DNA of 44,242 nucleotides from Deltaproteobacteria bacterium (GTDB taxonomy: Bacteria > Desulfobacterota > Desulfobulbia > Desulfobulbales > Desulfurivibrionaceae). The notes beneath the pieces are model-generated. The model had not been told where the DNA came from, ran no database searches, and was given only the letters and a program-made list of their open reading frames with translations. This document shows, one piece after another, positions 12,371 through 22,832 of the stretch (position 1 is the first letter of the stretch; each line of letters starts with the position of its first letter). Made by a program: the position numbers and the translations under genes. The stretch is taken from assembly GCA_026388735.1 (NCBI GenBank), contig JAPLJG010000074.1, positions 1 through 44,242 of the forward strand, written 5' to 3'.

Positions 12371-12864
12371 TCGGCCATAAATCTCTTCAGCACCATGAGG
12401 CCATCCGGGGTAAATTGTTCAGCGGCGGTAAGGGATTGCAACTCTTCCATCCCGAGAAAAAATCCATCCTCCACCTCTTCCGGTTGGAGGACGAATGGAC
12501 CCTCGGCGATGCAGGAAAAGACCCTGCCCCAGACCCGGTTGTTATCGGCCTCATGATAAAAATCAAAATGGCGACTGAGGGCAGTCTTGCGCACGCCCAG
12601 CTCTTCGGCCAATTCGCGTTTGGCGGAAAGTTCGTAGGATTCCCCGGCCAGGACCACACCGCCGGTGGCCACATCCAGGTAGCCGGGATAGATATCCTTG
12701 CTCATGGTCCGTTTCTGGACAAAAATTTCTTGGCTTCGGTTAAAGACCAGGATGTAGCAGGCCCGGTGGATCAGGCAGCCCTCCCGTATCACCCTTCGGG
12801 CAACCTGGGCCACCTCCTGGTTCTGCTCATCAACGATCTGGACTATTTCATCTGCGGGGTTCAT
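12367..12864 (-). CDS. NUDIX hydrolase
   Basis: A 165-residue NUDIX protein with a complete box, GVVLAGESYELSAKRELAEE followed by LGV. The context (YILVFNRSQEIFVQKR before it, VWGRVFSCIAEG after it) resembles the YfcD / isopentenyl-diphosphate-isomerase-like branch. The substrate is unknown. A longer reading to 13119 is possible on paper, but it would run into the ftsH coding region; the ATG at 12864 gives a normal-length protein that starts MNPADEIVQIVDEQN, typical of the branch. First gene of the nudix-comF pair. Confidence 0.9.
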   Translation of the reverse strand: MNPADEIVQIVDEQNQEVAQVARRVIREGCLIHRACYILVFNRSQEIFVQKRTMSKDIYPGYLDVATGGVVLAGESYELSAKRELAEELGVRKTALSRHFDFYHEADNNRVWGRVFSCIAEGPFVLQPEEVEDGFFLGMEELQSLTAAEQFTPDGLMVLKRFMAE

Positions 12865-12996
12865 TTTTTCAAGGGCTCCAGTCTGCTGCTTTGCAAAAAA
12901 ACTGAAACTCTTATACCATGAAAGGCGAGCCTGGGGCAGGGAAGAAGAAATTTTTCCTCTGCCGGAACAGGCCATAAGCCAAAGGATAATGTACTC

Positions 12997-14808
12997 ATGG
13001 AAAAAAAATTCCAGTTTTCTCTCAGCTACCTGTTCATCGCCCTGGCCATCTTCATCCTTCTTCAGAGCTGGCTTTCGCCGGATATCAACAGTGTTTCCTA
13101 CAGCCAGTTCAAGGCGCACGTGGCGGAAAAAAAGATCAATTCCGTGGTTATTTCCTCCACCCTGCTCAAGGGGTATGAAAAGGTCGAGAGCGACAAGAAG
13201 GAGCCGATGTTTCCCAAGGCCCTCTATGTGACCCCGCGCATTGATGACAAGAATCTCGTTGAGTTCCTGGAAAAATATGGCGTGGATATCATTGCCGCCA
13301 ACGAGAATACCTTTCTCCGCACCCTGTTATCCTGGATTCTGCCCACCCTGTTCTTTGTCGGCATCTGGATGTTCATGATGAAGCGCATGGGCCAAGGCGG
13401 TGCAGGCGGCATGATGACCCTGGGCAAGTCCAAGGCCAAGATCATCGCCCAGACCGATCTGGGGGTGGATTTTAAGTCGGTGGCGGGCCAGGATGAGGCC
13501 AAGGTGGAGTTGGCCGAGGTGATCGAGTTCCTGAAAACCCCGGAAAAATTCACCCGGTTGGGCGCCAAGATTCCCAAAGGCATCCTCCTGGTCGGCCCTC
13601 CGGGCACGGGCAAGACCCTGCTGGCCAAGGCGGTGGCCGGGGAATCCGGGGTGCCGTTTTTCTCCATCAGTGGTTCGGATTTCATCGAGATGTTCGTGGG
13701 GTTGGGCGCGGCCAGGGTGCGCGATCTCTTTGAGCAGGCCAATGCCAAGGCGCCCTGCATCGTGTTCATCGACGAGCTGGATTCGCTGGGCAAGGCCAGG
13801 GGCAGCGGCATGATGGGTGGCCACGACGAGCGGGAGCAGACCCTGAATCAGCTCCTTGCCGAGATGGACGGCTTTGAGGTGAATAAGGGAGTGGTGATCC
13901 TCGCCGCCACCAACCGGCCCGAGATTCTGGACCCGGCCTTGCTCAGGCCGGGCCGCTTCGACCGGCATATCCTGGTGGACCGGCCAGACCTCAAGGAGCG
14001 GGTGGCCATTCTGGCGGTGCATGCCAAGGGGATCAAAATTGCCCCGGCGGTTGATCTGGAGATCATCGCCCGCCGGACCCCTGGTTTTACCGGGGCGGAT
14101 CTTGCCAATCTGGTCAACGAGGCCACTTTGCTCGCGGTGCGCAAGGGCAAGGAGCAGGTGGAGGCCACGGAGTTTGAAGAGGCCATCGACCGGATCGTGG
14201 CTGGTTTGGAGAAGAAAAACCGGGTGCTCAACGAGACGGAGAAGAAGACCGTGGCCTATCACGAAACCGGGCACGCCCTGGTGGCCACCTTCCGCAAGAC
14301 CGCAGAAAAGGTGCACAAGATCAGCATCGTGCCGCGTGGGATCGGCGCCTTGGGCTACACCATGCAGCTCCCCACCGAGGACCGCTTTCTGATGTCCAAG
14401 ACCGAGCTGCTGGAAAAGATCGACGTGCTTCTGGGGGGCAGGGCTGCGGAAAAAATCATCTTCGACGAGATCACCACCGGCGCCCAGAACGATCTGCAAC
14501 GGGCCACGGACATCGCCCGCAGCATGGTGACCATGTATGGGATGAACGAAAAACTCGGCCAGGTCACCTACCTGCAACAGGCAAACCAGTTTTTACAGCA
14601 GGGCTTGTTCCAGCAGAAGGAGTTCAGCGATCAGACGGCCCTGCTCATCGACGAGGAGGTGCGCAAGATCATCGAGGCGCGCATGGTGCTGGCGGAAAAA
14701 ACCCTGGTCGAACAGCGGCCTCTTCTGGAAAAGATCGCGCAAGTGCTGCTTGAGAAAGAGGCGTTGGACGATGAGGAGTTCAAGGCCTTGTTAACAGAAG
14801 GGGTCTGA
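12997..14808 (+). CDS. ftsH: ATP-dependent zinc metalloprotease FtsH
   Basis: Membrane-anchored AAA+ protease that degrades misfolded membrane proteins and regulators. The 603-residue protein has two transmembrane helices (about residues 8-25 and 109-128) around a short periplasmic domain. It has Walker A GPPGTGKT (200-207), Walker B IVFIDE (about 255-260), the second region of homology [18 protein letters not shown], and the zinc site HETGH (422-426). The start ATG at 12997 follows AGGATAAT. It is divergent from the nudix gene across a 132 bp gap and converges on the YqeY gene, whose stop lies 4 bp away. Confidence 0.96.
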   Translation: MEKKFQFSLSYLFIALAIFILLQSWLSPDINSVSYSQFKAHVAEKKINSVVISSTLLKGYEKVESDKKEPMFPKALYVTPRIDDKNLVEFLEKYGVDIIAANENTFLRTLLSWILPTLFFVGIWMFMMKRMGQGGAGGMMTLGKSKAKIIAQTDLGVDFKSVAGQDEAKVELAEVIEFLKTPEKFTRLGAKIPKGILLVGPPGTGKTLLAKAVAGESGVPFFSISGSDFIEMFVGLGAARVRDLFEQANAKAPCIVFIDELDSLGKARGSGMMGGHDEREQTLNQLLAEMDGFEVNKGVVILAATNRPEILDPALLRPGRFDRHILVDRPDLKERVAILAVHAKGIKIAPAVDLEIIARRTPGFTGADLANLVNEATLLAVRKGKEQVEATEFEEAIDRIVAGLEKKNRVLNETEKKTVAYHETGHALVATFRKTAEKVHKISIVPRGIGALGYTMQLPTEDRFLMSKTELLEKIDVLLGGRAAEKIIFDEITTGAQNDLQRATDIARSMVTMYGMNEKLGQVTYLQQANQFLQQGLFQQKEFSDQTALLIDEEVRKIIEARMVLAEKTLVEQRPLLEKIAQVLLEKEALDDEEFKALLTEGV

Positions 14809-14811
14809 TTC

Positions 14812-15306
14812 TTACCCCGCCATTCCGGCCAGCACCTTCTTCACCACATTGCCGTCGGCTGTCTTGCCGAAATGCTTCATGATCGGACCCATGGCCTGCA
14901 GGGCGTTCTTGAACTGGGAAAGATCGATGTTTTCCTTGGCCCAGGCGGTGATCTCTTCTTCCGTGGCCATCTTGGGCAGGTATGATTCCAGGATCTCCAG
15001 ATACTCGGAGCTGGTCTCTTTTTTGTACTCCAGGGTTTGTTTTTCCGATTTGCATAAGCCCATGATCAGGCTGAGGATGTCGTCGTCGGTGATCTCGTCG
15101 TCCCGCTTGGCCCGGGTGCTCTTTTTGCCGCTCTCCAGGGTAATGGCCATGGTGATCTTGGTGGGGAACTCGCTGATGATGATGCGCAGAGCGCCCTTCA
15201 CCGTCTCGTTTTTGCTCAGCATGGCGGCCTTGAGGTCGCTTTTTAGTTTTGCCAGCAGGGTCATACCCGTGGCCGCGTTCCAGCCGTATGGTGTTTCGGT
15301 GCTCAT
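14812..15306 (-). CDS. GatB/YqeY domain protein
   Basis: A 164-residue YqeY-like protein; the domain resembles the tail of the GatB amidotransferase subunit and may bind tRNA. Typical features are the MTLLAKLKSDLKAAMLSKNE start of the domain, SEYLEILESYLPKMATEEEI, and GPIMKHFGKTADGNVVKKVL. The first 14 residues precede the usual start; ATG at 15306 is chosen because an AAGGA site lies upstream, whereas the internal ATG at 15264 has none. Last gene of a likely three-gene leftward operon. Confidence 0.9.
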   Translation of the reverse strand: MSTETPYGWNAATGMTLLAKLKSDLKAAMLSKNETVKGALRIIISEFPTKITMAITLESGKKSTRAKRDDEITDDDILSLIMGLCKSEKQTLEYKKETSSEYLEILESYLPKMATEEEITAWAKENIDLSQFKNALQAMGPIMKHFGKTADGNVVKKVLAGMAG

Positions 15307-15331
15307 TATTTTTTCCTTGTCCGGTTAATGT

Positions 15332-15538
15332 TTAGCGGAAGGTGATCAGCAAAATGGCGCCAAGCAGCAAAAGCAGGGGGCCGTTGGCAATATAAACCAC
15401 ATAGACCACGGGGTATCTGGAGCCGAGCATCTCCCTGAGCCGGGTCCGGTTGCAGAGCCTGGGAATCCAGAAGGCCACGGAGATGGCAAGCCCTACAATG
15501 GCGAGGACCAGACCGATGCTGGAAAAAATGGTGTGCAT
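15332..15538 (-). CDS. Small two-helix membrane protein
   Basis: Not recognised. The 68-residue protein has two hydrophobic segments (about residues 5-26 and 43-66) separated by a basic loop (RLCNRTRLREMLGSR). A GGAG ribosome site precedes the ATG. It lies 15 bp after the upstream gene and 25 bp before the YqeY gene, so the three are probably one transcript. Confidence 0.65.
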   Translation of the reverse strand: MHTIFSSIGLVLAIVGLAISVAFWIPRLCNRTRLREMLGSRYPVVYVVYIANGPLLLLLGAILLITFR

Positions 15539-15553
15539 GGCGTACTCCCCGGC

Positions 15554-15769
15554 CTACTCGGTTTCAATTTCGCTGATGCGGGCGGTGATGATGGTCAGGC
15601 AGGCGGTAGCCCTGGCCATGCCTGGCTCGTTGCCTTTCTGCTCATAGTACATCTGGCTGAGCTCCAGGGATTCCAGGGCAAGCCTGAGGTTTTTGAGCTG
15701 CGCCTTTGCCGGGTCTGTTTGCCAGAGGGCGATGGTCTGTCTTGCGTGGTCTTCGTTGTTTATATTCAT
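15554..15769 (-). CDS. Small helical protein of unknown function
   Basis: Not recognised. A 71-residue soluble, helical protein (MNINNEDHARQTIALWQTDP start) whose LALESLELSQMYYEQKGNE region looks like a single helical-hairpin repeat. The ATG at 15769 is preferred over 15781 because AGGG lies seven bases upstream. It heads the small operon with the two-helix protein and the YqeY gene. Confidence 0.6.
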   Translation of the reverse strand: MNINNEDHARQTIALWQTDPAKAQLKNLRLALESLELSQMYYEQKGNEPGMARATACLTIITARISEIETE

Positions 15770-15869
15770 GGTGCCCTGCATTGTACAGCTTTTTGCTGTT
15801 TGCGGAAATCGTAAAAAAACGGCGGCTCGGTTGTTGACAATCCGGGGTCATGGGAATGGGGAGGCAAGC

Positions 15870-15916
15870 AAAAAAATACCCCCTGAAAACCAGGGAGGGA
15901 GGAGGTTTCCAGGGGG
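15870..15916 (-). terminator. Rho-independent terminator after rubredoxin
   Basis: Read on the minus strand, CCCCCTGGAAACC and GGTTTTCAGGGGG form a 13-bp stem with one mismatch around a C/T-rich loop, followed by TATTTTTTT. It lies 33 bp after the rubredoxin stop and closes that operon. Confidence 0.8.
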
Positions 15917-15948
15917 CGGGGTGAGGCGGGTGTTTCGCCTTTGGGTGT

Positions 15949-16104
15949 TTACACCTGATAAAAACTTTCTTTTTCTGCCCCGCACTTGGGGCAGGCCCAG
16001 TCATCGGGCAGATCGGCAAAGGCGGTGCCGGCCTCGATGCCGTGTTCGTAATCACCCTCCTCCGGGTCGTAGACATAACCGCAGGGGCATTCATACTTGT
16101 CCAT
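15949..16104 (-). CDS. Rubredoxin with a CxC first loop
   Basis: A 51-residue cytoplasmic electron carrier with one FeS4 site. It reads [20 protein letters not shown], then the typical [19 protein letters not shown]. The second ligand pair is the normal CPKC (C38, C41). The first pair is C6-P-C8, one residue shorter than the usual CxxC. Rubredoxins pass electrons to superoxide reductases, oxygen reductases and rubrerythrins in anaerobes. It lies 43 bp after the desulforedoxin-like gene and is followed by a terminator, so the two form a transcript. Confidence 0.92.
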   Translation of the reverse strand: MDKYECPCGYVYDPEEGDYEHGIEAGTAFADLPDDWACPKCGAEKESFYQV

Positions 16105-16147
16105 GATGTGGCTCTCCTTTTTGAGTAAAAGATCTTCTGGGCGAAAA

Positions 16148-16474
16148 TCAGTCCATGGTTTCCATGTCCCTGCCGCAGCATTTCGGGATCTCGCTGTCCT
16201 TTTTCACCGCCATGTACTTGTTGCAGACCGAGCAGTAGTAGGTGTTGTCAGCCGCAGCCTTGAGATCAGACCACTGGGTTTTGCCACCGGGAATCCCCTC
16301 GATGACAAAACGGGCCAGATTTTCCTTGGCCGGGATGTACTCGCCGATGGGTACCAGCTTTTTGTTCTCCCGCATGCAGTCCACAATGACCCGCCAGAGC
16401 AGTTCCATGGCCGCGGTTTCCTGGGTATTGCCAGGCTTGAATTCTACAACATTTCTATCAACACTAATATCCAT
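16148..16474 (-). CDS. Protein with a desulforedoxin-like iron site
   Basis: A 108-residue protein. The N-terminal 75 residues ([20 protein letters not shown] and onward) match no family I recognise. The C-terminal 30 residues have the spacing of desulforedoxin: a YYCSVC pair (C81, C84) and adjacent cysteines in KCCGRDM (C99, C100), which in desulforedoxin and desulfoferrodoxin form an FeS4 centre. The ATG at 16474 follows AGGAAGG at good spacing; a GTG at 16480 is less likely. With rubredoxin directly downstream, an electron-transfer or oxidative-stress role is reasonable but inferred. Confidence 0.6.
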   Translation of the reverse strand: MDISVDRNVVEFKPGNTQETAAMELLWRVIVDCMRENKKLVPIGEYIPAKENLARFVIEGIPGGKTQWSDLKAAADNTYYCSVCNKYMAVKKDSEIPKCCGRDMETMD

Positions 16475-16507
16475 GCGCACCCTTCCTAAAGGTTAATGAT
16501 AATTTTT

Positions 16508-16537
16508 ACTATAACGGGCGGGATGGGAAAAATTCAA
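16508..16537 (-). promoter_or_regulatory. Sigma70-like promoter of the rubredoxin operon
   Basis: On the minus strand, TTGAAT and TATAGT are separated by 18 bp, placed 34 bp upstream of the first gene of the operon. A/T-rich flanks (ATTATCATTAA downstream of the -10) vaguely recall a Fur/PerR-type half site, but the symmetry is poor. Confidence 0.5.
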
Positions 16538-16645
16538 GGGAAAAAGTAGGGGGAATTTTTTTATGACGGTCTGGCAAGGCAGCTGTCATGCCGATGAAAA
16601 CCGGAGTCCAGCCTCTTCGGAACTATTGTGGTGGGGCTACAGCGT

Positions 16646-18340
16646 TCAGCCGTCCTGGTTGTGAGTCTTTTTCCCCCCCTTATTTTCGTACATGGCCCGG
16701 TCTGCCCGGCGGAGCAGCTCGTCGATGGAGCAGGGGCTCAGGTGTTCGTAGGGGCCGACCCCGACGCTGAGGGACAATGGGTATTGCCGGCTGATAAGCC
16801 TGTTGGTTTTCTCGATATTTTCGTTCAGGCGGCTGAGAATGGTTTCTTCGTTGCCCAGGGCCGAGTTGTCCGTGCAGAGGATGACAAATTCGTCTCCGCC
16901 CAGTCGTGCGACAACATCGGCCAGCCGGAAGGTATCCCCAAGCAGGGTCGCGGTTTCAACGAGGGCCTGGTCGCCCACGGTATGGCCGAGAGAGTCGTTG
17001 ATCCATTTCATGTTGTCAAAATCGACATAGACGAGCAGAAGATCTGTTTTGTCGCGCACGCTGATCTTGATCAGCTTGTCGGCCAGGGTCATGAAGCCGC
17101 GACGGTTGAAAAGGCCGGTAAGCTCATCGGTCATGGCTGATTCCCGGAGCTTTTCTTCCATTTTTCTGCGTTCAGTGATATCGGCGAAGGTGACCACCGC
17201 GCCCAGGATTTCATAATCTTCCAGGATTGGGGTGGAGGTGTAGCGAACCGGAAAACCAGTCCCGCTCTTGCGCCAGAAGGTTTCGGTGCCCTTGCGAACT
17301 ATGCCGTCCAGGCTGGCCGCGCAGATCGGACAACCATTGTCAGGGCTTTTTTCTTCCTCCGGCGCACAGGCGTGGACTATCTCCCGCAGGCTATTGCCCA
17401 CCAGCTCATGCTGTTCATAGCCAAGCATGGCAAGGGCTGCCGGGTTGACAAAGGTGACGCGGTTTTGGCTGTCAAGGCCGACGATCCCTTCACCAACGGC
17501 GTTGAGGATGCGTTCCTGCTGGCGGCGCAGCAGATCAAGCTCCCGCGCGGAGGTGATCTTTTCGGTGAGATCCCGCATGATGGCGATGATAAAATCGTGC
17601 GCAGCATCGTTGCTGGGAAGAAAATGGATGGTGACCATTTTGCCGTTGAGCAGTATGGGCGCGGTCTCTTTGATGACCAGCGGGGCGCGACCAGGGGTGT
17701 GCAGCAGGGAGCGCAGGCGTTCGCGGTGTTCTCCGCTGAAAAGATCAAAAAAGCTGGAGGCCAGCAGGTGTTCTTCCCCCAGGCCGCACAGGGCAAGGGC
17801 GGCGGCGTTGGCATGGAAAATCGTGCCGTCTAGAGTGAACTCCACCACCCCTTCGGGCATGCTGTTGAAGATAATCTCATAGTGCCGTTTGGAAAACAGC
17901 AGCTCCGTGGTGATATGCCGTTTGTACAGGTCTTCAGCGCCGAGGATCTTGTCCTTAAATTCATGGATGGTGCCGTTGTCGATATGTTCGATGACCGTGG
18001 CGATATGCGCCTCGGTGTTCTTGAACGGTCCTTTGGCGATACAGGCATCGGCTCCGAGGCTGAGAATATTGGTTTCATCCTCAAGCACCGTGGCCGAGTA
18101 AATGATGATATGGATTTGCTTCAGCTCGGCACGGCTGCGAATAATCTGGCAGAGCTTTTCCCCATTGATGTTGGGCATGATCAGGTCGGTAAAAACGATG
18201 TCTGGCCGTACCTTTTTGAGAATTTCCAGGGCTGCAAGCCCGTCTTCCGCCGTGATCACCTCGTGACCCTGTTTTTTCAGGAATTCCACCAGCAGTTTCA
18301 AGACAACAGGGTGGTTGTCTACAACCAGAATTGTTTTCAT
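16646..18340 (-). CDS. REC-PAS-PAS-GGDEF response regulator
   Basis: A 564-residue cytoplasmic signalling protein. Residues 1-120 are a receiver domain with the phospho-acceptor D52 in VFTDLIMPN. Two PAS domains follow (about 150-260 and 275-395), the second containing a CAPEEEKSPDNGCPICA cysteine insert. The C-terminal diguanylate cyclase domain has the active GGDEF motif (481-485) and an inhibitory-site RLAD (472-475), so it should make cyclic di-GMP with product feedback. No partner histidine kinase is adjacent. The start ATG at 18340 is the natural receiver-domain start. Confidence 0.93.
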   Translation of the reverse strand: MKTILVVDNHPVVLKLLVEFLKKQGHEVITAEDGLAALEILKKVRPDIVFTDLIMPNINGEKLCQIIRSRAELKQIHIIIYSATVLEDETNILSLGADACIAKGPFKNTEAHIATVIEHIDNGTIHEFKDKILGAEDLYKRHITTELLFSKRHYEIIFNSMPEGVVEFTLDGTIFHANAAALALCGLGEEHLLASSFFDLFSGEHRERLRSLLHTPGRAPLVIKETAPILLNGKMVTIHFLPSNDAAHDFIIAIMRDLTEKITSARELDLLRRQQERILNAVGEGIVGLDSQNRVTFVNPAALAMLGYEQHELVGNSLREIVHACAPEEEKSPDNGCPICAASLDGIVRKGTETFWRKSGTGFPVRYTSTPILEDYEILGAVVTFADITERRKMEEKLRESAMTDELTGLFNRRGFMTLADKLIKISVRDKTDLLLVYVDFDNMKWINDSLGHTVGDQALVETATLLGDTFRLADVVARLGGDEFVILCTDNSALGNEETILSRLNENIEKTNRLISRQYPLSLSVGVGPYEHLSPCSIDELLRRADRAMYENKGGKKTHNQDG

Positions 18341-18451
18341 GGCATCTTGGCATCCAGGATTAAGGGTTGCACGCAGGGCAGCAAGGCCTTGTTATAACGG
18401 AAAAACAGTAAAATTCAAGAGGTTTGCTGCCGGATTTCCGATCGGGACAGA

Positions 18452-18473
18452 GAATACGGAGTACTCTGTATTC
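18452..18473. promoter_or_regulatory. 22-bp near-perfect palindrome
   Basis: GAATAC-N-GAGTACTC-N-GTATTC is symmetric except for one base pair. It lies 112 bp upstream of the GGDEF gene and 14 bp after the stop of the preceding membrane protein, on the same strand. No T-run follows, so an operator is as likely as a terminator hairpin. Confidence 0.4.
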
Positions 18474-18486
18474 CGGGCCTAGCCGG

Positions 18487-18882
18487 TTAATGACCCTGGA
18501 GAGCGAGCACGATATCCACGGCAACCGCAGCAATGGACAGGACAAAGATGAACAGGTAGTTGAGGTTTTCCTTGGATTTGATGATGGAAGAGAGCACATA
18601 GGCGATGAGCGCCCGGTCTTCGCTGGTGATCTCACTGCCGTCCTGGATTTTTTCCAGCAGCCGGTTGGTGCGGATGGCGTTTTTGCGTTTCTCGGAGATA
18701 TGGTAGCGGTAGGCGAAAAAGAAGATATAGCCGATGACCCCAAAATACCAGACCGGTCGAAAGAGGGCGGGGCTGAAGGTGTTGATGATGGTCATTAGCC
18801 GGAAGGCTACGGCGGACAACAGGCCGATCACCAGAAACAGGTATATGACAAAGGGGGAAACGGTTTTGGGCACGGTGGTCAT
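18487..18882 (-). CDS. Inner-membrane protein of unknown function
   Basis: Not recognised. The 131-residue protein has hydrophobic segments at about residues 11-33, 42-58 and 107-126, and a charged cytoplasmic stretch between the second and third (HISEKRKNAIRTNRLLEKIQ). The SSIIKSKENLNYLFIFVLSI part appears to lead into the last helix. It precedes the GGDEF gene on the same strand, separated by 146 bp. Confidence 0.65.
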   Translation of the reverse strand: MTTVPKTVSPFVIYLFLVIGLLSAVAFRLMTIINTFSPALFRPVWYFGVIGYIFFFAYRYHISEKRKNAIRTNRLLEKIQDGSEITSEDRALIAYVLSSIIKSKENLNYLFIFVLSIAAVAVDIVLALQGH

Positions 18883-18923
18883 GGCTGGAGGTTCCTAAGC
18901 TGTGATTTAAGGAGGCGGGAAGC

Positions 18924-19124
18924 TTATTCCGGTTTGACTGCGGTGCCGCTGGCTTTCATGGTGGCGTTCATCTCGGCGACGATGGCCCCCTTGATCCGTG
19001 GGAGTTTTTCCCCGCTCGCAGCAAAGGTGGCGACATCGTTGGCCAGCTCGATCAGCCTCTGGTGCTCGGCGTCGATCTGCGCGTTGCCGATGCTGTATTT
19101 GGCGCTCCAGGCAAATTCACTCAT
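18924..19124 (-). pseudogene. Truncated bacteriohemerythrin
   Basis: A 66-residue product starting MSEFAWSAKYSIGNAQIDAE followed by HQRLIELANDV, the diagnostic first part of bacteriohemerythrin with its first iron-binding histidine. Full members are about 130 residues and need later HxxxE and HxxxxH motifs, which are absent here and in the following bases. A GGAG site precedes the ATG at 19124. It could be a gene remnant, or a short protein that retains only the first helices; iron-oxygen binding is unlikely. Confidence 0.6.
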
Positions 19125-19150
19125 GAAGACGGTCTCCAGAAATTCTGTAG

Positions 19151-21521
<2,371 letters not shown>

Positions 21522-21571
21522 TATACTAAAGCAGTAAGGGCTTTTCTCAACAAGACAGAGGAGGAAGCACT

Positions 21572-21937
21572 ATGAAAAAATTGCTGCTGCTGGTAATCGC
21601 CCTGTTTTTTCTGGGCGCGGGTTCGGCCTTGGCCAATAAGTCTGCTGTCCGGTTGGAAGTTCCGGCGAATGCAAAGCAAGGGGAGAAGATTACCATCACC
21701 CTTTTTGTCACGCACAGCGCCAACAATTTTTTCCATCACACGAAAATGGTGAATCTCATCATCAATGGCCAGGAAGCGGCCCGCTGGGAGTTCAGCGGCA
21801 CCAATCTTCCGGAGGCGGCCGAGTTTAGCCGCACCTTTGAGTATGTGCTGACCGGACCGATCACCCTAGAATCGGCAGCCTTCTGTAATATGCACGGTAG
21901 CGGCAACACGGCAACGGCGACCGTGGGCCTGCAATAG
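21572..21937 (+). CDS. Exported superoxide-reductase-like protein
   Basis: A 121-residue protein with a signal peptide (about residues 1-21, ending GSALA). The mature part looks like the desulfoferrodoxin iron-binding domain: VTHSANNFFHHTKMVNLIIN supplies H48, H55 and H56, and AAFCNMHG supplies the hallmark cysteine C105 and H108. Canonical superoxide reductases are cytoplasmic and use four histidines plus the cysteine; here the N-terminal histidine loop is lacking and histidine spacing is altered. Periplasmic superoxide detoxification or a different redox job are both possible. A GAGGAGG ribosome site precedes the ATG. It follows icd by 50 bp. Confidence 0.7.
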   Translation: MKKLLLLVIALFFLGAGSALANKSAVRLEVPANAKQGEKITITLFVTHSANNFFHHTKMVNLIINGQEAARWEFSGTNLPEAAEFSRTFEYVLTGPITLESAAFCNMHGSGNTATATVGLQ

Positions 21938-21977
21938 TTTCGGCTGGTGGTTTCAGCATTCTGAGGGGAGGGTGAGT

Positions 21978-22163
21978 ATGCGGATCGGCGGAATGTCCCT
22001 GGTGCAGCTACTCGGGGGGATCAATTTTATGCTGCTCATGTTCCAGCTGTTTTCCGGCCAGCATTGGATTCAGGTGAAAATCGGCATCCACCGCAAGGTT
22101 GGCTTGGCGCTTGTGGTCACGGCAAGCCTGCATGGCTTTTTGGCGATGGTGACCGCCAATTGA
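21978..22163 (+). CDS. Small membrane protein, cytochrome b-like
   Basis: A 61-residue protein with two hydrophobic segments (MSLVQLLGGINFMLLMFQLF, and VGLALVVTASLHGFLAMV). Histidines in GIHRKVG and SLHGF flank the second helix, the pattern of a possible heme b site. The ATG at 21978 follows GGGAGG. It lies 40 bp after the superoxide-reductase-like gene and before a strong terminator, so it may be its membrane partner. Function is inferred only from position. Confidence 0.55.
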   Translation: MRIGGMSLVQLLGGINFMLLMFQLFSGQHWIQVKIGIHRKVGLALVVTASLHGFLAMVTAN

Positions 22164-22223
22164 AAAGGTAGGATCACGATGAGAGATGGGACAGATTCAT
22201 TTTAAGAAAATAAATTGGCAGTG

Positions 22224-22260
22224 AAACGAAAAGGCCTCCGTGTGGAGGCCTTTTCGTTTT
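22224..22260 (+). terminator. Strong rho-independent terminator
   Basis: A perfect 16-bp stem (AAACGAAAAGGCCTCC with GGAGGCCTTTTCGTTT) closes on a GTGT loop and ends in T residues. It ends the rightward transcript of the superoxide-reductase-like gene and, by symmetry, can also stop the leftward cytochrome transcript. Confidence 0.9.
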
Positions 22261-22308
22261 CAGGCAGCGCCCGATTTCGTTTTCCCCGACCGGGGAAAGA
22301 AGAGATCA

Positions 22309-22710
22309 TCAACCACAGCGTTCAGCTGTGCGGGCATCATAGGTGCCGTAAGCGTTCCAGTAGAGGTAGTCATTCAACTTCAGAATTTGCTCCGTGGTCA
22401 ACGTTCCCCAGGAGCCGTCCTTGGCGCACTTGGCATTTTTTCTGTAAAAAACCCGGTTCCATCCTTCCGAGGTTGTGGTCTCCACTTCCAAGAAAGGCGC
22501 TTTTTTGTCATTTCCACGGTGGTGGCAAGATTTGCAATTTTTTTTGAAGAGGTCATGACCCTCGCTCACCCAGCCGCTGTTGTTAAAATTTAGCTCCCGG
22601 CACATCCCCGTCCCCATATCCAGGCGTTTTGGGGTTCCGGCAAAAGAGAAAGTTGCATTTCCGAAAAAGAGCACCAACACACCGAAGATCAGATACAATT
22701 TTGTTTTCAT
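22309..22710 (-). CDS. Exported monoheme c-type cytochrome
   Basis: A 133-residue protein with a signal peptide (hydrophobic LIFGVLVLFFGNATFSFAG, cleavage near residue 24) and one heme-binding site CKSCH (59-63) followed by another histidine. No methionine follows the heme motif, so the usual Met axial ligand is missing; H64 or another histidine could serve. The C-terminal part (LTTEQILKLNDYLYWNAYGT) resembles the last helix of small cytochromes c. ATG at 22710 is chosen over earlier codons because a GGGGG ribosome site precedes it and a signal peptide follows. It lies downstream of the ArsR-type gene. Confidence 0.8.
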   Translation of the reverse strand: MKTKLYLIFGVLVLFFGNATFSFAGTPKRLDMGTGMCRELNFNNSGWVSEGHDLFKKNCKSCHHRGNDKKAPFLEVETTTSEGWNRVFYRKNAKCAKDGSWGTLTTEQILKLNDYLYWNAYGTYDARTAERCG

Positions 22711-22776
22711 TTTTTCCCCCTCTGTTTTTTTGGTTTCATCACAGCCATTTTTCCAGCACAATAATGAGCCCGTCAC

Positions 22777-22787
22777 AAGCAACAACT
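22777..22787. promoter_or_regulatory. Second copy of the ArsR-operator motif
   Basis: AAGCAACAACT, identical over 11 bp to the core of the operator at 23214-23229, lies in the gap between the ArsR-type gene and the cytochrome. It suggests that the same regulator controls the cytochrome. The flanks lack the full inverted symmetry. Confidence 0.45.
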
Positions 22788-22832
22788 ATATATGCAATTG
22801 CGTATGAACTTTATATCCTCGGGTAAAAAAAT

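Noticed and set aside
12865..13119. N-terminal extension of the nudix protein
   Set aside because: The added 85 residues are unlike the family and overlap the divergent ftsH gene.
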